From UBA974 sp002292405 (GTDB lineage Bacteria > Bacteroidota > Bacteroidia > Flavobacteriales_D > Sanyastnellaceae), in assembly GCA_943842425.1 (NCBI GenBank), contig CALTBR010000002.1, positions 310,001 through 374,000 on the forward strand: a DNA stretch of 64,000 nt, written 5' to 3'. Shown one piece after another: positions 39,557 to 48,293 of the stretch. How positions within the stretch are numbered: position 1 is the first letter of the stretch; every line of letters begins with the position of its first letter. The notes below the pieces were generated by a model, which worked only from the letters and a program-made list of their open reading frames with translations, ran no database searches and was not told the DNA's origin. The position numbers and the translations under genes were made by a program.

Positions 39557-41815
39557 TTAAAAACTATATACGATATTTATAAACCCATGACGTCCAGCCT
39601 GCGGAAAAACATAATTCTCTGTCACCATTCCATCTAAACCTCCATCTAGGTAGCTATATGTCCAACCATTTGCACTATACAATTCATTAAAAATGTTATT
39701 TGCAAATACTGAAACACTCAGCCCACTCTCAGACTCAGGAGACCATCTAACAACGAAATCATTAACTAGATATGATGGTAATGACCTTTCGTCATTTGAA
39801 GTGTTATCTAGGTATTGTTTCCCTACAAATTTAGCGGCATGCTCAAAATTTATTGAGTTTTTATCATTAGACCAAACCTTAATTCCAATCATACTTGCCG
39901 CAACTACTGAAGGCGAAAATGCAATGTCTGTATTAAGGTGAGTTATAGGAATTATAGTAGGAATCATGGAAACATAATCGTATAGAATTTCATCAAACTC
40001 TTCAATTTTATTCTTAGATAATGTCAAATTACCATCCCATCTAATGCGAGAAGAAATTTCAACTCCACCTTGTAATTCCACACCCTGCCTAAAACTATTA
40101 GGTACATTTATTCTAACCACATTTCCAACATCATTGAGCGCTCCTGTAGCTACTAATTGGTCTTGATAACCCATGTGATATAATCCGATTTCAGCAGCCC
40201 ATTTATTCCCATAGGTCTTAAATCCAGTTTCGATGTTCAATAATCTCTCAGGCTTAATTAAAGCAGAACCCCAGCCAGGATGATCTAAATAATCACTTCT
40301 AGCTGGCTCTCTATTTGCGATAGCAACTGAAGCAAACGCTCTTAAGTTTTCCGACGGCCTGAAATCTAACCCAAGCTTAGGGTTAAAAAACAACATCTTA
40401 TGATCAAACATGAAATCCTGCAAATCAGAGTCTACTCCATTAGAAGTGTAAAGTACAGAGCGGATTTGTGCTTCCCCTTGAACTTGAATTAATCTAGGTA
40501 TTAAATCAAAACTAATTCTTGAGTATGCACTCATGTCATGTTTATTACCCACATTATCGTAGTACTTAGTACCTGGCATCACATCGAATGCATGTTGCAT
40601 CCAAATTATCTCACCGAAATGATCACCAGAATAAGTAGAGTAAGCAAATCCAGCATCTAACTTTGCTTCTTTGATAGGTACGCTTAAATTGATAATGCTT
40701 CCTAAAAGAGTATTATCAAGCCATCTTCTACGAATGACATTCGTTGATTCTGGGGAAGTCGAGTCAGGAAACATTGGAGCTTCTAAACCATACGACTGAA
40801 AGGAATCTCCAGAACGAAACTGTTCATAAAACCCAGCACCTGAAGTAGAGTAAAGAGTCATGGCTATATCGGCTATTCCGACTCGTTGATCAAAATGAAG
40901 TTGTAAATGATTTTGGGCATAATCGTCTACTTCATTTTCATAGTTATAATAATTATGAGTCCTTCTATTTTCGATCAAATCAGTTACTCTTTCAGAATCC
41001 GAGCCGTATCCATATTCTGATGAGCCTGCAGCCCAATCGAGTATTTCTTGGTCAGTAACATTTTCGTCTGTTGCTAATTTTGGTACACCATTCCAAGCCT
41101 GATAAGTCCTCTCACTTCCTAACATAGTTGTAAGCGACATCCTACCGCTTGCCCATCTTTTTGCAACTGAAGTGTAAAGTGAGTTAAGCTCACTTGAAGC
41201 TCTATCAATATAACCATCTGATGAGACATGAGAAGCTCTTCCATCAAATGAAAAACCATTACCTATCATTCCCGTATTCCAACTTACAGACTCTCTTGAT
41301 GAATTAAAACTACCCATTCCTAACACAGCCCTTACTCCAGGCTTGACTATCGCACCTAATGTGTTTACAGCCACTGAAGCACCGAATGCGCCAGCTCCTA
41401 TAGTGCTTGTACCAACTCCTCTTTGGATTTGAAGACCGGAAACACTCGCACCTAAATCTGGTAAATTAACCCAGTAAACCCCCTGAGACTCAGCATCGTT
41501 TAATGGAACACCATTAATAGTAACGTTAACTCTACTAGCGTCGGTTCCTCGAATTCTCATTCCTGTGTATCCTATACCATTTCCAGCATCAGAAGTAACA
41601 ACAACAGAAGGAGCAAACCTTAAAAGGAAAGGTAAATCTTGAGCCGCATCTCGTTTGTTTAAATCCTCAGCATCAAAATCTGAGTGGGTAAATGGTGCTC
41701 TTTCATCTGAAGTCACGGCAGTAATTGCGGCGGGATGGATTAGGTTAATTGAATCAATTTGGGCTTGAAAGAAAGCCGACGAAAATAGAAAAATAAATAA
41801 AATGGATATACGCAT
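39557..41815 (-). CDS. TonB-dependent outer-membrane receptor under TPP-riboswitch control (probable thiamin or precursor transporter)
   Basis: The 752-residue protein has a signal peptide (ending FFQAQ), a plug domain (LPFLLRFAPSVVVTSDAG, RIRGTDASRVNVTINGVPLND, LQIQRGVGTSTIGAGAFGA at about 60-145) and a beta-barrel to the C-terminal phenylalanine (HGFINIVYSF). There is no N-terminal carboxypeptidase-like or SusC extension. It should import a scarce ligand across the outer membrane with energy from TonB. The ligand is inferred from the TPP riboswitch in its leader, since riboswitch-controlled TonB receptors are the known thiamin outer-membrane route in Bacteroidota. No inner-membrane thiamin transporter or thi genes lie next to it. 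Confidence 0.9.
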   Translation of the reverse strand: MRISILFIFLFSSAFFQAQIDSINLIHPAAITAVTSDERAPFTHSDFDAEDLNKRDAAQDLPFLLRFAPSVVVTSDAGNGIGYTGMRIRGTDASRVNVTINGVPLNDAESQGVYWVNLPDLGASVSGLQIQRGVGTSTIGAGAFGASVAVNTLGAIVKPGVRAVLGMGSFNSSRESVSWNTGMIGNGFSFDGRASHVSSDGYIDRASSELNSLYTSVAKRWASGRMSLTTMLGSERTYQAWNGVPKLATDENVTDQEILDWAAGSSEYGYGSDSERVTDLIENRRTHNYYNYENEVDDYAQNHLQLHFDQRVGIADIAMTLYSTSGAGFYEQFRSGDSFQSYGLEAPMFPDSTSPESTNVIRRRWLDNTLLGSIINLSVPIKEAKLDAGFAYSTYSGDHFGEIIWMQHAFDVMPGTKYYDNVGNKHDMSAYSRISFDLIPRLIQVQGEAQIRSVLYTSNGVDSDLQDFMFDHKMLFFNPKLGLDFRPSENLRAFASVAIANREPARSDYLDHPGWGSALIKPERLLNIETGFKTYGNKWAAEIGLYHMGYQDQLVATGALNDVGNVVRINVPNSFRQGVELQGGVEISSRIRWDGNLTLSKNKIEEFDEILYDYVSMIPTIIPITHLNTDIAFSPSVVAASMIGIKVWSNDKNSINFEHAAKFVGKQYLDNTSNDERSLPSYLVNDFVVRWSPESESGLSVSVFANNIFNELYSANGWTYSYLDGGLDGMVTENYVFPQAGRHGFINIVYSF

Positions 41816-41856
41816 AGCATAGTTTTTAAATTAAAAATATGACGCAGGCGTATTCT

Positions 41857-41935
41857 TATATGACATCTTCCACCCCGGTATTACCCGGTCAGGTTCAAAG
41901 GGTATAAATCTCAGCCAAAAGGCACCCCTGCATCG
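41857..41935 (-). promoter_or_regulatory. TPP riboswitch (THI element)
   Basis: The minus strand carries the diagnostic THI-box blocks in order: GGGGTGCC, GGCTGAGA, ACCCTTTGAACCTGA, then GGGTAATACC and GGGGTGGAAGATG. These form the thiamin-pyrophosphate-binding core. It lies 42 bases upstream of the TonB receptor ATG on the same strand. A short inverted repeat (TACGCCTGCGTCA region, 41841-41853) between it and the gene could be part of the expression platform. Confidence 0.93.
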
Positions 41936-41938
41936 TGA

Positions 41939-41946
41939 CAAAGTTA
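41939..41946 (-). promoter_or_regulatory. Candidate -7 element of the TPP-riboswitch transcript
   Basis: TAACTTTG on the minus strand fits TAnnTTTG and ends four bases before the aptamer. Transcription would start at the first bases of the riboswitch. No clear TTG is seen at -33. Confidence 0.5.
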
Positions 41947-41970
41947 CTCTATGGCGACTATATTGTGGGC

Positions 41971-42759
41971 ATGATGTCAGATGAATTTATAAATAAAACT
42001 CTAACCCTTTCCATTAGAGCGGCAGGAGCGGCTGTAAAATCATTAATTGTAGCTCTAGATTCTTCAGATGACGAACTACATATAACATCAAAAGAGGATG
42101 GTTCCCTTGTGTCTAATGCTGATTATGCTTCAGATAAAATAATAACTAAAATCCTCTCTCCTCTTGGAATTCCTATCCTTAGTGAATAAGCAATTATTCC
42201 TTCTTTTGAAGACAGGAAAGATTGGCCATAATATTTCTTAATTGATCCTTTAGATGGTTCAGAATCGTTTCTCAAAAATAGATCTGGATTTACTGTGAAT
42301 ATTGAACTTTGTGACTCAACAGGCCCCATCATAGGTGTCGTTGCTGCCCCTTTATCCAACTTGATCTATGCTGGAGCGATGGGGAAAGATTTTTCTATTT
42401 ACCAATTAAATGGAACTTCTATTAAAACAATACATTCTAATACTATCAAAAAACCATATAGATTAGTTACCTCTTGTGATGAGCAGGGTGAGTTAGAGGA
42501 TTTACTCCCTCCAGGAATTCACACAACAGATGTTATTGCTAGTCCGGTTAGCGGAGCTCTTAAATTCTGTAAAATAGCGCTAGGAGAAGCTAAAATTCAC
42601 TCTAGAACTGGAACTTACATGGAATGGGACTGCGCAGCCGGAGATGCCATTCTAAGATCGATAGGATTAGAGGTTTACAATAGACATACACACAGACGTT
42701 TAAGATACAACTCTAGAGATTTAAAGGTACACGGACTATATACTTCTAAAGTTCTATAA
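41971..42759 (+). pseudogene. cysQ: cysQ-like 3'(2'),5'-bisphosphate nucleotidase, two in-frame stop codons
   Basis: In one continuous frame from ATG 41971 the sequence encodes an inositol-monophosphatase-fold protein of about 260 residues. It shows SLVSNADYASDKIITKIL, IPILSE, LIDPLDGSESFLK, GFTVNIEL and MEWDCAAGDAILRSIGL. CysQ removes the 3'-phosphate of PAP from sulfate assimilation. Two TAA codons interrupt it: one at 42187-42189 directly after SE, where the family has the metal-binding second glutamate (a GAA to TAA change would do), and one at 42232-42234 just before YFLIDPLDG. The remaining sequence is well preserved, so inactivation looks recent. A downstream restart at 42295 would lack the metal site. 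Confidence 0.85.
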
Positions 42760-42771
42760 AAGCAATATCCT

Positions 42772-43722
42772 TTATCTATAAGGCCCCTCTTCAAAAGTGT
42801 TGTACATATCGCAATAATTTGAGTACCGCTCCTTAGACACCTTACCTTCCTCAACCTGCTTTTTAACTGCACAGCCGGGCTCATCCAGATGAACACAATT
42901 GTTAAACTTACAATCGTGTAAAAGTGTGAAAAACTCCGGGAAATGATGGCTCAGCGTACTCTTTCCTAATGTTACTAAACCAAACCCTTTTATACCTGGT
43001 GTATCAATAATAAATCCACCTCCTGGAACTGAAAACATTTCGGCAAAAGTAGTTGTATGCCTTCCTTTTGAATGAGATTCCGACACATCAGCGGTTTTTA
43101 GCTCTAAACCCGGAATAAGCAGATTGATGATCGTGCTTTTACCGACACCACTATGTCCAGATAGTAAATTTATACCTGAATTTAATTCCTCTCTAAAGTC
43201 TTTTATTCCTAAACCAGACTCTGCTGAAACCCTCATTGTTTCATAACCAGCTCTCGTATATATACCCTCCAACTCCTCTTGCCTTAACATTGCCTCTTTA
43301 TCTGAACTTAATAAATCAAATTTGTTAAACACAATCGTAGTCGGAATTCCGTATGCTTCTGCTGTGACTAAGAATCTATCAATAAAACCGGAACTAGTCC
43401 TTGGTTTAGCAATGGTTACAATAAGATATGCTCTATCTAAATTTGAAGCGACAATATGAGTCTCCTTAGAAAGGTTTACGGATTTTCGAACAATGTAATT
43501 CCTTCGATCTTCTATACTATCTATACTACCAGTTCCGTCTTTAGACTTAATAAATTGTACAGCATCACCCACTGCGATAGGGTTCGTAGATCGTAAACCC
43601 TTAAGCCTCATCTTTCCCTTAATTCTACATCGAATATTCTTTCCTGAAGAGTCTTGTACATCATACCAAGATCCGGTAGATCTAAAGACTATTCCTCTTT
43701 CAGTATTCGTTTCAGTACTCAA
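42772..43722 (-). CDS. rsgA: Small-subunit ribosome biogenesis GTPase RsgA
   Basis: RsgA is a GTPase that acts late in 30S subunit maturation. The 316-residue protein has an N-terminal OB-fold, then a circularly permuted GTPase with FNKFD before the P-loop LLSGHSGVGKST and DTPGIKGFG. A C-terminal zinc motif reads CKFNNCVHLDEPGC. Order and length fit the family. Its ATG overlaps the stop of the upstream GldA-type gene by four bases. The convergent cysQ pseudogene ends 12 bases away. Confidence 0.96.
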   Translation of the reverse strand: MSTETNTERGIVFRSTGSWYDVQDSSGKNIRCRIKGKMRLKGLRSTNPIAVGDAVQFIKSKDGTGSIDSIEDRRNYIVRKSVNLSKETHIVASNLDRAYLIVTIAKPRTSSGFIDRFLVTAEAYGIPTTIVFNKFDLLSSDKEAMLRQEELEGIYTRAGYETMRVSAESGLGIKDFREELNSGINLLSGHSGVGKSTIINLLIPGLELKTADVSESHSKGRHTTTFAEMFSVPGGGFIIDTPGIKGFGLVTLGKSTLSHHFPEFFTLLHDCKFNNCVHLDEPGCAVKKQVEEGKVSKERYSNYCDMYNTFEEGPYR

Positions 43723-44423
43723 GAAGTAAGATCTTTAAAAGCCGCTTCAAGCCCACCATATCGACTTGTAAAAATATCCGTGGCCTCATCCGCTACTACC
43801 TCTCCATTCTTAATAAGCACAACACGATCACACATAGCCTCTACTTCTTGCATAACATGTGTGGATAGAAGTACCGTTCTTTCACGACCTATGTTTTTTA
43901 TTAATGCCCTTACTTCAACAAGTTGATTGGGGTCCAAACCCGAAGTCGGCTCATCAAGTATCAATACTTCCGGCTCATGTATAATGGCAGCTGCAAGACC
44001 CACTCTTTGGCGATAACCCTTAGATAATTGACCTATTTTCTTACTAAATTCAGGCTCTAATGCCACAAGAGACATAACTTCTTCAACCCTTTTAGCGACG
44101 TTATTTACTTTATACATCCCACCTACAAAACTTAAATATTCACGTATGAACATTTCTTCGGGCAAGGAATTATGCTCTGGTAAATAACCTATTCGCTTTT
44201 TTGTTTCAAGAGGATCTGAATCAACATTAAAACCACAAACTTCAACATAACCTGAAGTTGTAGGTAAGTACCCAGATATTAATCGCATCAATGTTGATTT
44301 ACCTGCGCCGTTTGGTCCTAATAAACCTAAAATCTGACCCGAAGGGATTTTCAAACTAACATCATTAAGAGCAGCTTGTCCATTAAAAACTTTCGTGGTG
44401 TGTTTTACGTTAATCGACATCAA
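43719..44423 (-). CDS. GldA-type ABC transporter ATP-binding protein
   Basis: The 234-residue ATPase has Walker A GPNGAGKST, the signature LSKGYRQRVGLAAAI, and Walker B VLILDEPTSGLDPNQLVEVRALIKNIG. The last stretch plus LLSTHVMQEVEAMCDRVV is characteristic of GldA, which with GldF and GldG supports gliding in flavobacteria. It is about 60 residues shorter than the GldA of gliding species at the C-terminus, and no permease gene is adjacent. A role in gliding cannot be concluded. It lies between groL and rsgA on the same strand. Confidence 0.82.
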   Translation of the reverse strand: MMSINVKHTTKVFNGQAALNDVSLKIPSGQILGLLGPNGAGKSTLMRLISGYLPTTSGYVEVCGFNVDSDPLETKKRIGYLPEHNSLPEEMFIREYLSFVGGMYKVNNVAKRVEEVMSLVALEPEFSKKIGQLSKGYRQRVGLAAAIIHEPEVLILDEPTSGLDPNQLVEVRALIKNIGRERTVLLSTHVMQEVEAMCDRVVLIKNGEVVADEATDIFTSRYGGLEAAFKDLTS

Positions 44424-44441
44424 TCTGAAAGTGCATTTATT

Positions 44442-46076
44442 CTACATCATTCCTCCCATACCACCCGGCATCGCAGAAGGAGTAGCCGTCGAAGCTTCTT
44501 CCTCAAAGTCAGATATAACGCATTCCGTTGTAAGCATCATACCCGAGATAGAAATAGCATTTTCTAATGCAACACGAGCAACCTTAGTTGGATCAATTAC
44601 TCCCGCCTTGTAAAGATCTTCATAGACCTCGGTCCTTGCATTGTATCCAAAATCAGCTTTCCCATCACGAACTGCATTCACAACGACAGCTCCTTCTCCA
44701 CCAGCATTGGCCACAATTTGACGTAAAGGCTCTTCAATAGCTCTTATTACAATATTAATCCCAGTGGTCTCATCGTTATTCACACCCTCTAATTTTGATA
44801 TCTTAGAAGCAGCTCTGATGTAAGCCGTTCCTCCGCCTGGAATAATACCCTCTTCAATAGCCGCACGAGTTGCATGTAAAGCGTCATCAACCCTATCCTT
44901 TTTTTCCTTCATCTCCACCTCAGTAGCTGCCCCAACATAAAGAACAGCTACACCCCCAGCTAATTTAGCAAGGCGTTCTTGTAGTTTTTCCTTATCGTAA
45001 TCTGACGTTGTAGTCTCTATTTGAGCTTTTATTTGACCTATGCGAGCTTTAATACTAGATTTAACACCAGCACCATTAACAAGGGTGGTATTGTCCTTGT
45101 CAATGGTTATTTTTTCCGCTGTTCCAAGATCATCTACTGAAGTGTTTTCAAGCTTCAAGCCAGTCTCTTCTGAAATCACCTGTCCACCTGTAAGTATTGC
45201 AATATCTTGAAGAATTGCTTTTCTTCTATCACCAAACCCAGGTGCTTTTACAGCAGCAATTTTTAGAGAACCTCTGATTTTATTTACAACTAAAGCCGCT
45301 AAAGCCTCACCATCTACATCTTCAGCAATGATCAAAAGTGGGCGGCCTGACTTTGCCGTTTCTTCTAAAACAGGAAGAAGGTCCTTCATATTCGATATTT
45401 TCTTATCGTGAATAAGAATAAATGGGCTCTCCAACTCAACCTCCATTTTCTCAGGGTTCGTTACAAAGTAAGGACTTAGATATCCTCTATCAAATTGCAT
45501 TCCTTCAACCGTTGTAACAGTTGTCTCCATACCCTTAGCCTCCTCCACGGTAATCACTCCTTCATTTCCAACAGTCTTCATCGCCTGTGCTATTAAAGCA
45601 CCTATAGTGGTATCGTTGTTTGCTGAAATCGTAGCTACCTGCTCAATCTTAGAGTTGTCATTACCCACCTCTTGACTCATCTTTTGTAGATGCTTAACAA
45701 TTGCGATAGATGCTTTGTCCATTCCGCGCTTAAGATCCATTGGATTAGCTCCAGAAGACACATTCCTCATACCTTCAGAAATAAGGGCCTGAGCGAGTAC
45801 TGTAGCGGTCGTAGTTCCATCTCCAGCAACATCAGCGGTCTTAGATGCTACCTCCTTGACCATTTGAGCTCCCATGTTTTCAATGGGGTCTTTAAGCTCT
45901 ATTTCTTTTGCTACAGATACACCATCTTTGGTTACCATTGGCGCTCCAAATTTTCTATCAATTACCACATTTCGCCCTTTAGGTCCCAGTGTTACTTTTA
46001 CTGCGTTTGCAAGCGCATCTACACCATCTTTTAAACTCTTACGAGCCTCTATATCGAATTTAATGTTTTTTGCCAT
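44442..46076 (-). CDS. groL: Chaperonin GroEL
   Basis: GroEL is the 60-kDa chaperonin that folds proteins with GroES and ATP. The 544-residue protein starts MAKNIKFDIEARKSL. It contains VTLGPKGRNVVIDRKFGAPMVTKDG, the ATP site VAGDGTTTATVLAQAL, RAAIEEGIIPGGGTAYIRA, and the flexible GGMGGMM tail. It follows groS by 28 bases. Leaders of both genes are A/T-rich and lack a Shine-Dalgarno sequence. Confidence 0.99.
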   Translation of the reverse strand: MAKNIKFDIEARKSLKDGVDALANAVKVTLGPKGRNVVIDRKFGAPMVTKDGVSVAKEIELKDPIENMGAQMVKEVASKTADVAGDGTTTATVLAQALISEGMRNVSSGANPMDLKRGMDKASIAIVKHLQKMSQEVGNDNSKIEQVATISANNDTTIGALIAQAMKTVGNEGVITVEEAKGMETTVTTVEGMQFDRGYLSPYFVTNPEKMEVELESPFILIHDKKISNMKDLLPVLEETAKSGRPLLIIAEDVDGEALAALVVNKIRGSLKIAAVKAPGFGDRRKAILQDIAILTGGQVISEETGLKLENTSVDDLGTAEKITIDKDNTTLVNGAGVKSSIKARIGQIKAQIETTTSDYDKEKLQERLAKLAGGVAVLYVGAATEVEMKEKKDRVDDALHATRAAIEEGIIPGGGTAYIRAASKISKLEGVNNDETTGINIVIRAIEEPLRQIVANAGGEGAVVVNAVRDGKADFGYNARTEVYEDLYKAGVIDPTKVARVALENAISISGMMLTTECVISDFEEEASTATPSAMPGGMGGMM

Positions 46077-46104
46077 TTTATAAAATTTTAAACGGTCTGT
46101 GTTT

Positions 46105-46380
46105 TTAAACTATTGCAAGAATATCTGACTCACGCATAATCATGTAATCCTTTCCCTCAACTTGAAGATCCGTGCCTGAATACTTTCCATATAAGACTGC
46201 ATCTCCAACTTTAACTGTTGTAGGTTCATCTGGCTTCCCTGGACCAACAGCAACGACCACACCTCTTTGAGGTTTTTCCTGGGCTGTATCTGGGATAATA
46301 ATTCCACTTGCTGTTGTTTCTTCAGCTGGAGCTGGCTCGATAAGAACCCTATCTGCTAATGGGTGAATGTTTACTGACAT
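46105..46380 (-). CDS. groS: Co-chaperonin GroES
   Basis: The 91-residue GroES caps the GroEL cavity. Family motifs are HPLADRVLIEPAPAEE, the mobile loop TTASGIIIPDTAQEKPQRGVVVAVG, and GDAVLYGKYSGTDLQVEGKDYMIMRESDILAIV. It is the first gene of the groSL pair. No true CIRCE palindrome is found in the 130-base leader, so HrcA control is not indicated. Confidence 0.98.
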   Translation of the reverse strand: MSVNIHPLADRVLIEPAPAEETTASGIIIPDTAQEKPQRGVVVAVGPGKPDEPTTVKVGDAVLYGKYSGTDLQVEGKDYMIMRESDILAIV

Positions 46381-46509
46381 CTGATAAATAAAATAATAAA
46401 GATTAACTGGAGCGCTTCAAATAGCTACAAAGCAAAATGCGAGCACTAAATTACAATCGAATGAGTGAACAATCTAATACTTTAGAATATAAATACTTCT
46501 GGAATATAC

Positions 46510-46851
46510 TTACTCAGAAGGAGTGTCAGTTGGAGACTCTGTTTCAACGGGAGCAGCAACTTCAACGGGAGCAGGTGTTGAAGTTGTACTTGGCATAAAG
46601 CTCTCGTCAATACCGACATTTGCATCAGTGTTTCCATTGTAGATACCAGCAGCCATGCAAGTCACAAATAGTGCAACCACAAGGTACCAAGTGCTCTTCT
46701 CAAGGAAGTCTGTTGTACGTTGCACACCGCCCATGGCGGCACCACCTGTAAATCCAGATGCGAGCCCACCACCCTTAGGGTTTTGGACTAAAATAACTGC
46801 TCCTATAAGGAAGCAGATAATCAAAATAATAACTGTGAGGAAAGTTCCCAT
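46510..46851 (-). CDS. secG: Preprotein translocase subunit SecG
   Basis: SecG is an accessory subunit of the SecYEG channel. The 113-residue protein has two membrane segments, ILIICFLIGAVILVQ and TWYLVVALFVTCMAAG. They flank the conserved PKGGGLASGFTGGAAMGGVQRTTDFLEKSTW loop. The proline-, threonine- and alanine-rich acidic tail after residue 80 is an extension often seen in Bacteroidota. It follows the helical-protein gene by ten bases. Confidence 0.95.
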   Translation of the reverse strand: MGTFLTVIILIICFLIGAVILVQNPKGGGLASGFTGGAAMGGVQRTTDFLEKSTWYLVVALFVTCMAAGIYNGNTDANVGIDESFMPSTTSTPAPVEVAAPVETESPTDTPSE

Positions 46852-46861
46852 GATAGTCTTC

Positions 46862-47779
46862 TTAGTTTTTGCTTAGCTTTTTCAGCTGGAATGCAAAATA
46901 AACACTTTTTTCAGGATATTTCAAAGCTAACATCTTAAAAGCTTTCCTTGCACGCCCAATTTGGCCCTGAGAAGCATATAATTTTGCCATAGTTTCAGTG
47001 ACTAAACTCGGGTCGTATTGTAGTCCTTTACTAGCCCATTCTTCAACCGGTGTATCAATATCACGAACAGGTCCAATAGACGGATTGTTCTTATTCAAAA
47101 AGGAATCAATTATAGCCGATGCTCCTTGTTCTACTTGAGATATATGATTTCCATAATCTCCAAATGATGTTTCTGTCGCCCTTATCTTCAACCACTTTCC
47201 GAACATAGAATTTGCTTCACCAGCCCCTTTTATCTCATTCAATTCACGATGTAAAAGAGTGCCTTTTTCCAGCTCACTTTCACTCCTTTTCAATTGAGAA
47301 AAATAATTTGATTTTTTTCCTAGATCACTCCCTGTAAGAGGCTCTTTTTCGTCCCAACTCTCCATTTCGACGCTCAAGGAAGTGGCAATTGCCTCGACTA
47401 CAGCTTCTCTTTCACTTGAAATATGTTCTGATTCATCATCTAATTTTCTCTCATCTATATGCCAAACCAATTCCAGCAACTCATCCTCTGACACCTCATC
47501 TTCGGTTTCTATCACTTTATGTATTTCTCTAGCTTCACGCCTCAGATCTTCACCAAACATTAATTCAAAAAGCGCCTTCCTCGAGTTGCAATGAGCGGCG
47601 GCGGCGAGAAGGTCTTGTTTTTGGTCTAAATGGCCAGCATCCTTAGAAGCCTTAGCAAGTAACATGCGGAAAGGCCCACTATATGGATGATTTTCAACCA
47701 ATTCAATTAAATCATCACGCAAATCTGTAAGATTGGTTTCTTTGTGAGTGAGTATTGAATTTAATCGCTGAATATTCAT
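46862..47779 (-). CDS. Helical protein of the lptE-secG cluster, function unknown
   Basis: The roughly 305-residue protein is almost entirely helical and highly charged, without a signal peptide. Its N-terminal part (LIELVENHPYSGPFRMLLAKASKDAGHLDQKQDLLAAAAHCNSRKAL) and C-terminal part (VTETMAKLYASQGQIGRARKAFKMLALKYPEKSVYFAFQL) look like tetratricopeptide helices. I take the ATG at 47779 (MNIQRLNS), five bases after the lptE stop. A GTG further upstream would overlap lptE without family support. Similar proteins sit between lptE and secG in many flavobacterial genomes that I recall. Confidence 0.75.
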   Translation of the reverse strand: MNIQRLNSILTHKETNLTDLRDDLIELVENHPYSGPFRMLLAKASKDAGHLDQKQDLLAAAAHCNSRKALFELMFGEDLRREAREIHKVIETEDEVSEDELLELVWHIDERKLDDESEHISSEREAVVEAIATSLSVEMESWDEKEPLTGSDLGKKSNYFSQLKRSESELEKGTLLHRELNEIKGAGEANSMFGKWLKIRATETSFGDYGNHISQVEQGASAIIDSFLNKNNPSIGPVRDIDTPVEEWASKGLQYDPSLVTETMAKLYASQGQIGRARKAFKMLALKYPEKSVYFAFQLKKLSKN

Positions 47780-47783
47780 TTTC

Positions 47784-48293
47784 TTACCAATTTCCAAGGC
47801 TTGCATTAAAAATATCCAATGATAACAACTCACCTATCTCATTTGCAATCACATCTTCTATAGAAAAAATATCTGAACTGCTTGGCACATCTACAAAACG
47901 ACTGAACTTTCTCTGAAAACTTAGAGATCCATTTAAGCTGTTGGTATAAATAACATCAACTGTAATTGTTACTCTATTTGCACTTGCAGTCTCATCTCCT
48001 TGTACATTAATCGGCTGAACTAACCAATCAACCACTCTTCCAGAAAATTTCAACTCTGAATCAACACTAACTAATTTCAAAGTTGACTGCCTTTGTACTC
48101 TATCCACTAGTGACTCAGAAATACTAAGTGCAGAAGTAGCAGAAACCAACGGGTGAGTTGCTTCAAAAATTGATACACTAAAGGTTTTAGCTCCAGAAGT
48201 TGCAGCTCCATATGGAGAATATACACCACAGCTACTAATAGAAGCAATAGCTAGCAAGACACAAATAAATAATATAAACTTAATCAATTTCAT
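47784..48293 (-). CDS. lptE: LPS-assembly lipoprotein LptE
   Basis: LptE plugs the LptD barrel in the outer membrane and helps insert lipopolysaccharide. The 169-residue protein has a lipoprotein signal with the modified cysteine at about residue 22 (SISSCGVYSPYG). It continues in the Bacteroidota LptE pattern: ATHPLVSATSALSISESLVDRVQRQSTLKLVS, then LKFSGRVVDWLVQPINVQG and RVTITVDVIYTN. Its ATG overlaps the stop of the sigma-54 activator gene by four bases. Confidence 0.88.
   Translation of the reverse strand: MKLIKFILFICVLLAIASISSCGVYSPYGAATSGAKTFSVSIFEATHPLVSATSALSISESLVDRVQRQSTLKLVSVDSELKFSGRVVDWLVQPINVQGDETASANRVTITVDVIYTNSLNGSLSFQRKFSRFVDVPSSSDIFSIEDVIANEIGELLSLDIFNASLGNW

Noticed and set aside
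42187..42234. TAA codons in cysQ as a reassigned codon
   Set aside because: TAA ends many intact genes in this window, so it is a normal stop here. Decay is the better explanation.
46430..46455. GAGCACTAAATT before groS as a CIRCE heat-shock operator
   Set aside because: It resembles one CIRCE half site only with two changes (GAGTGCTAA expected), and no second half at the nine-base spacing is present.
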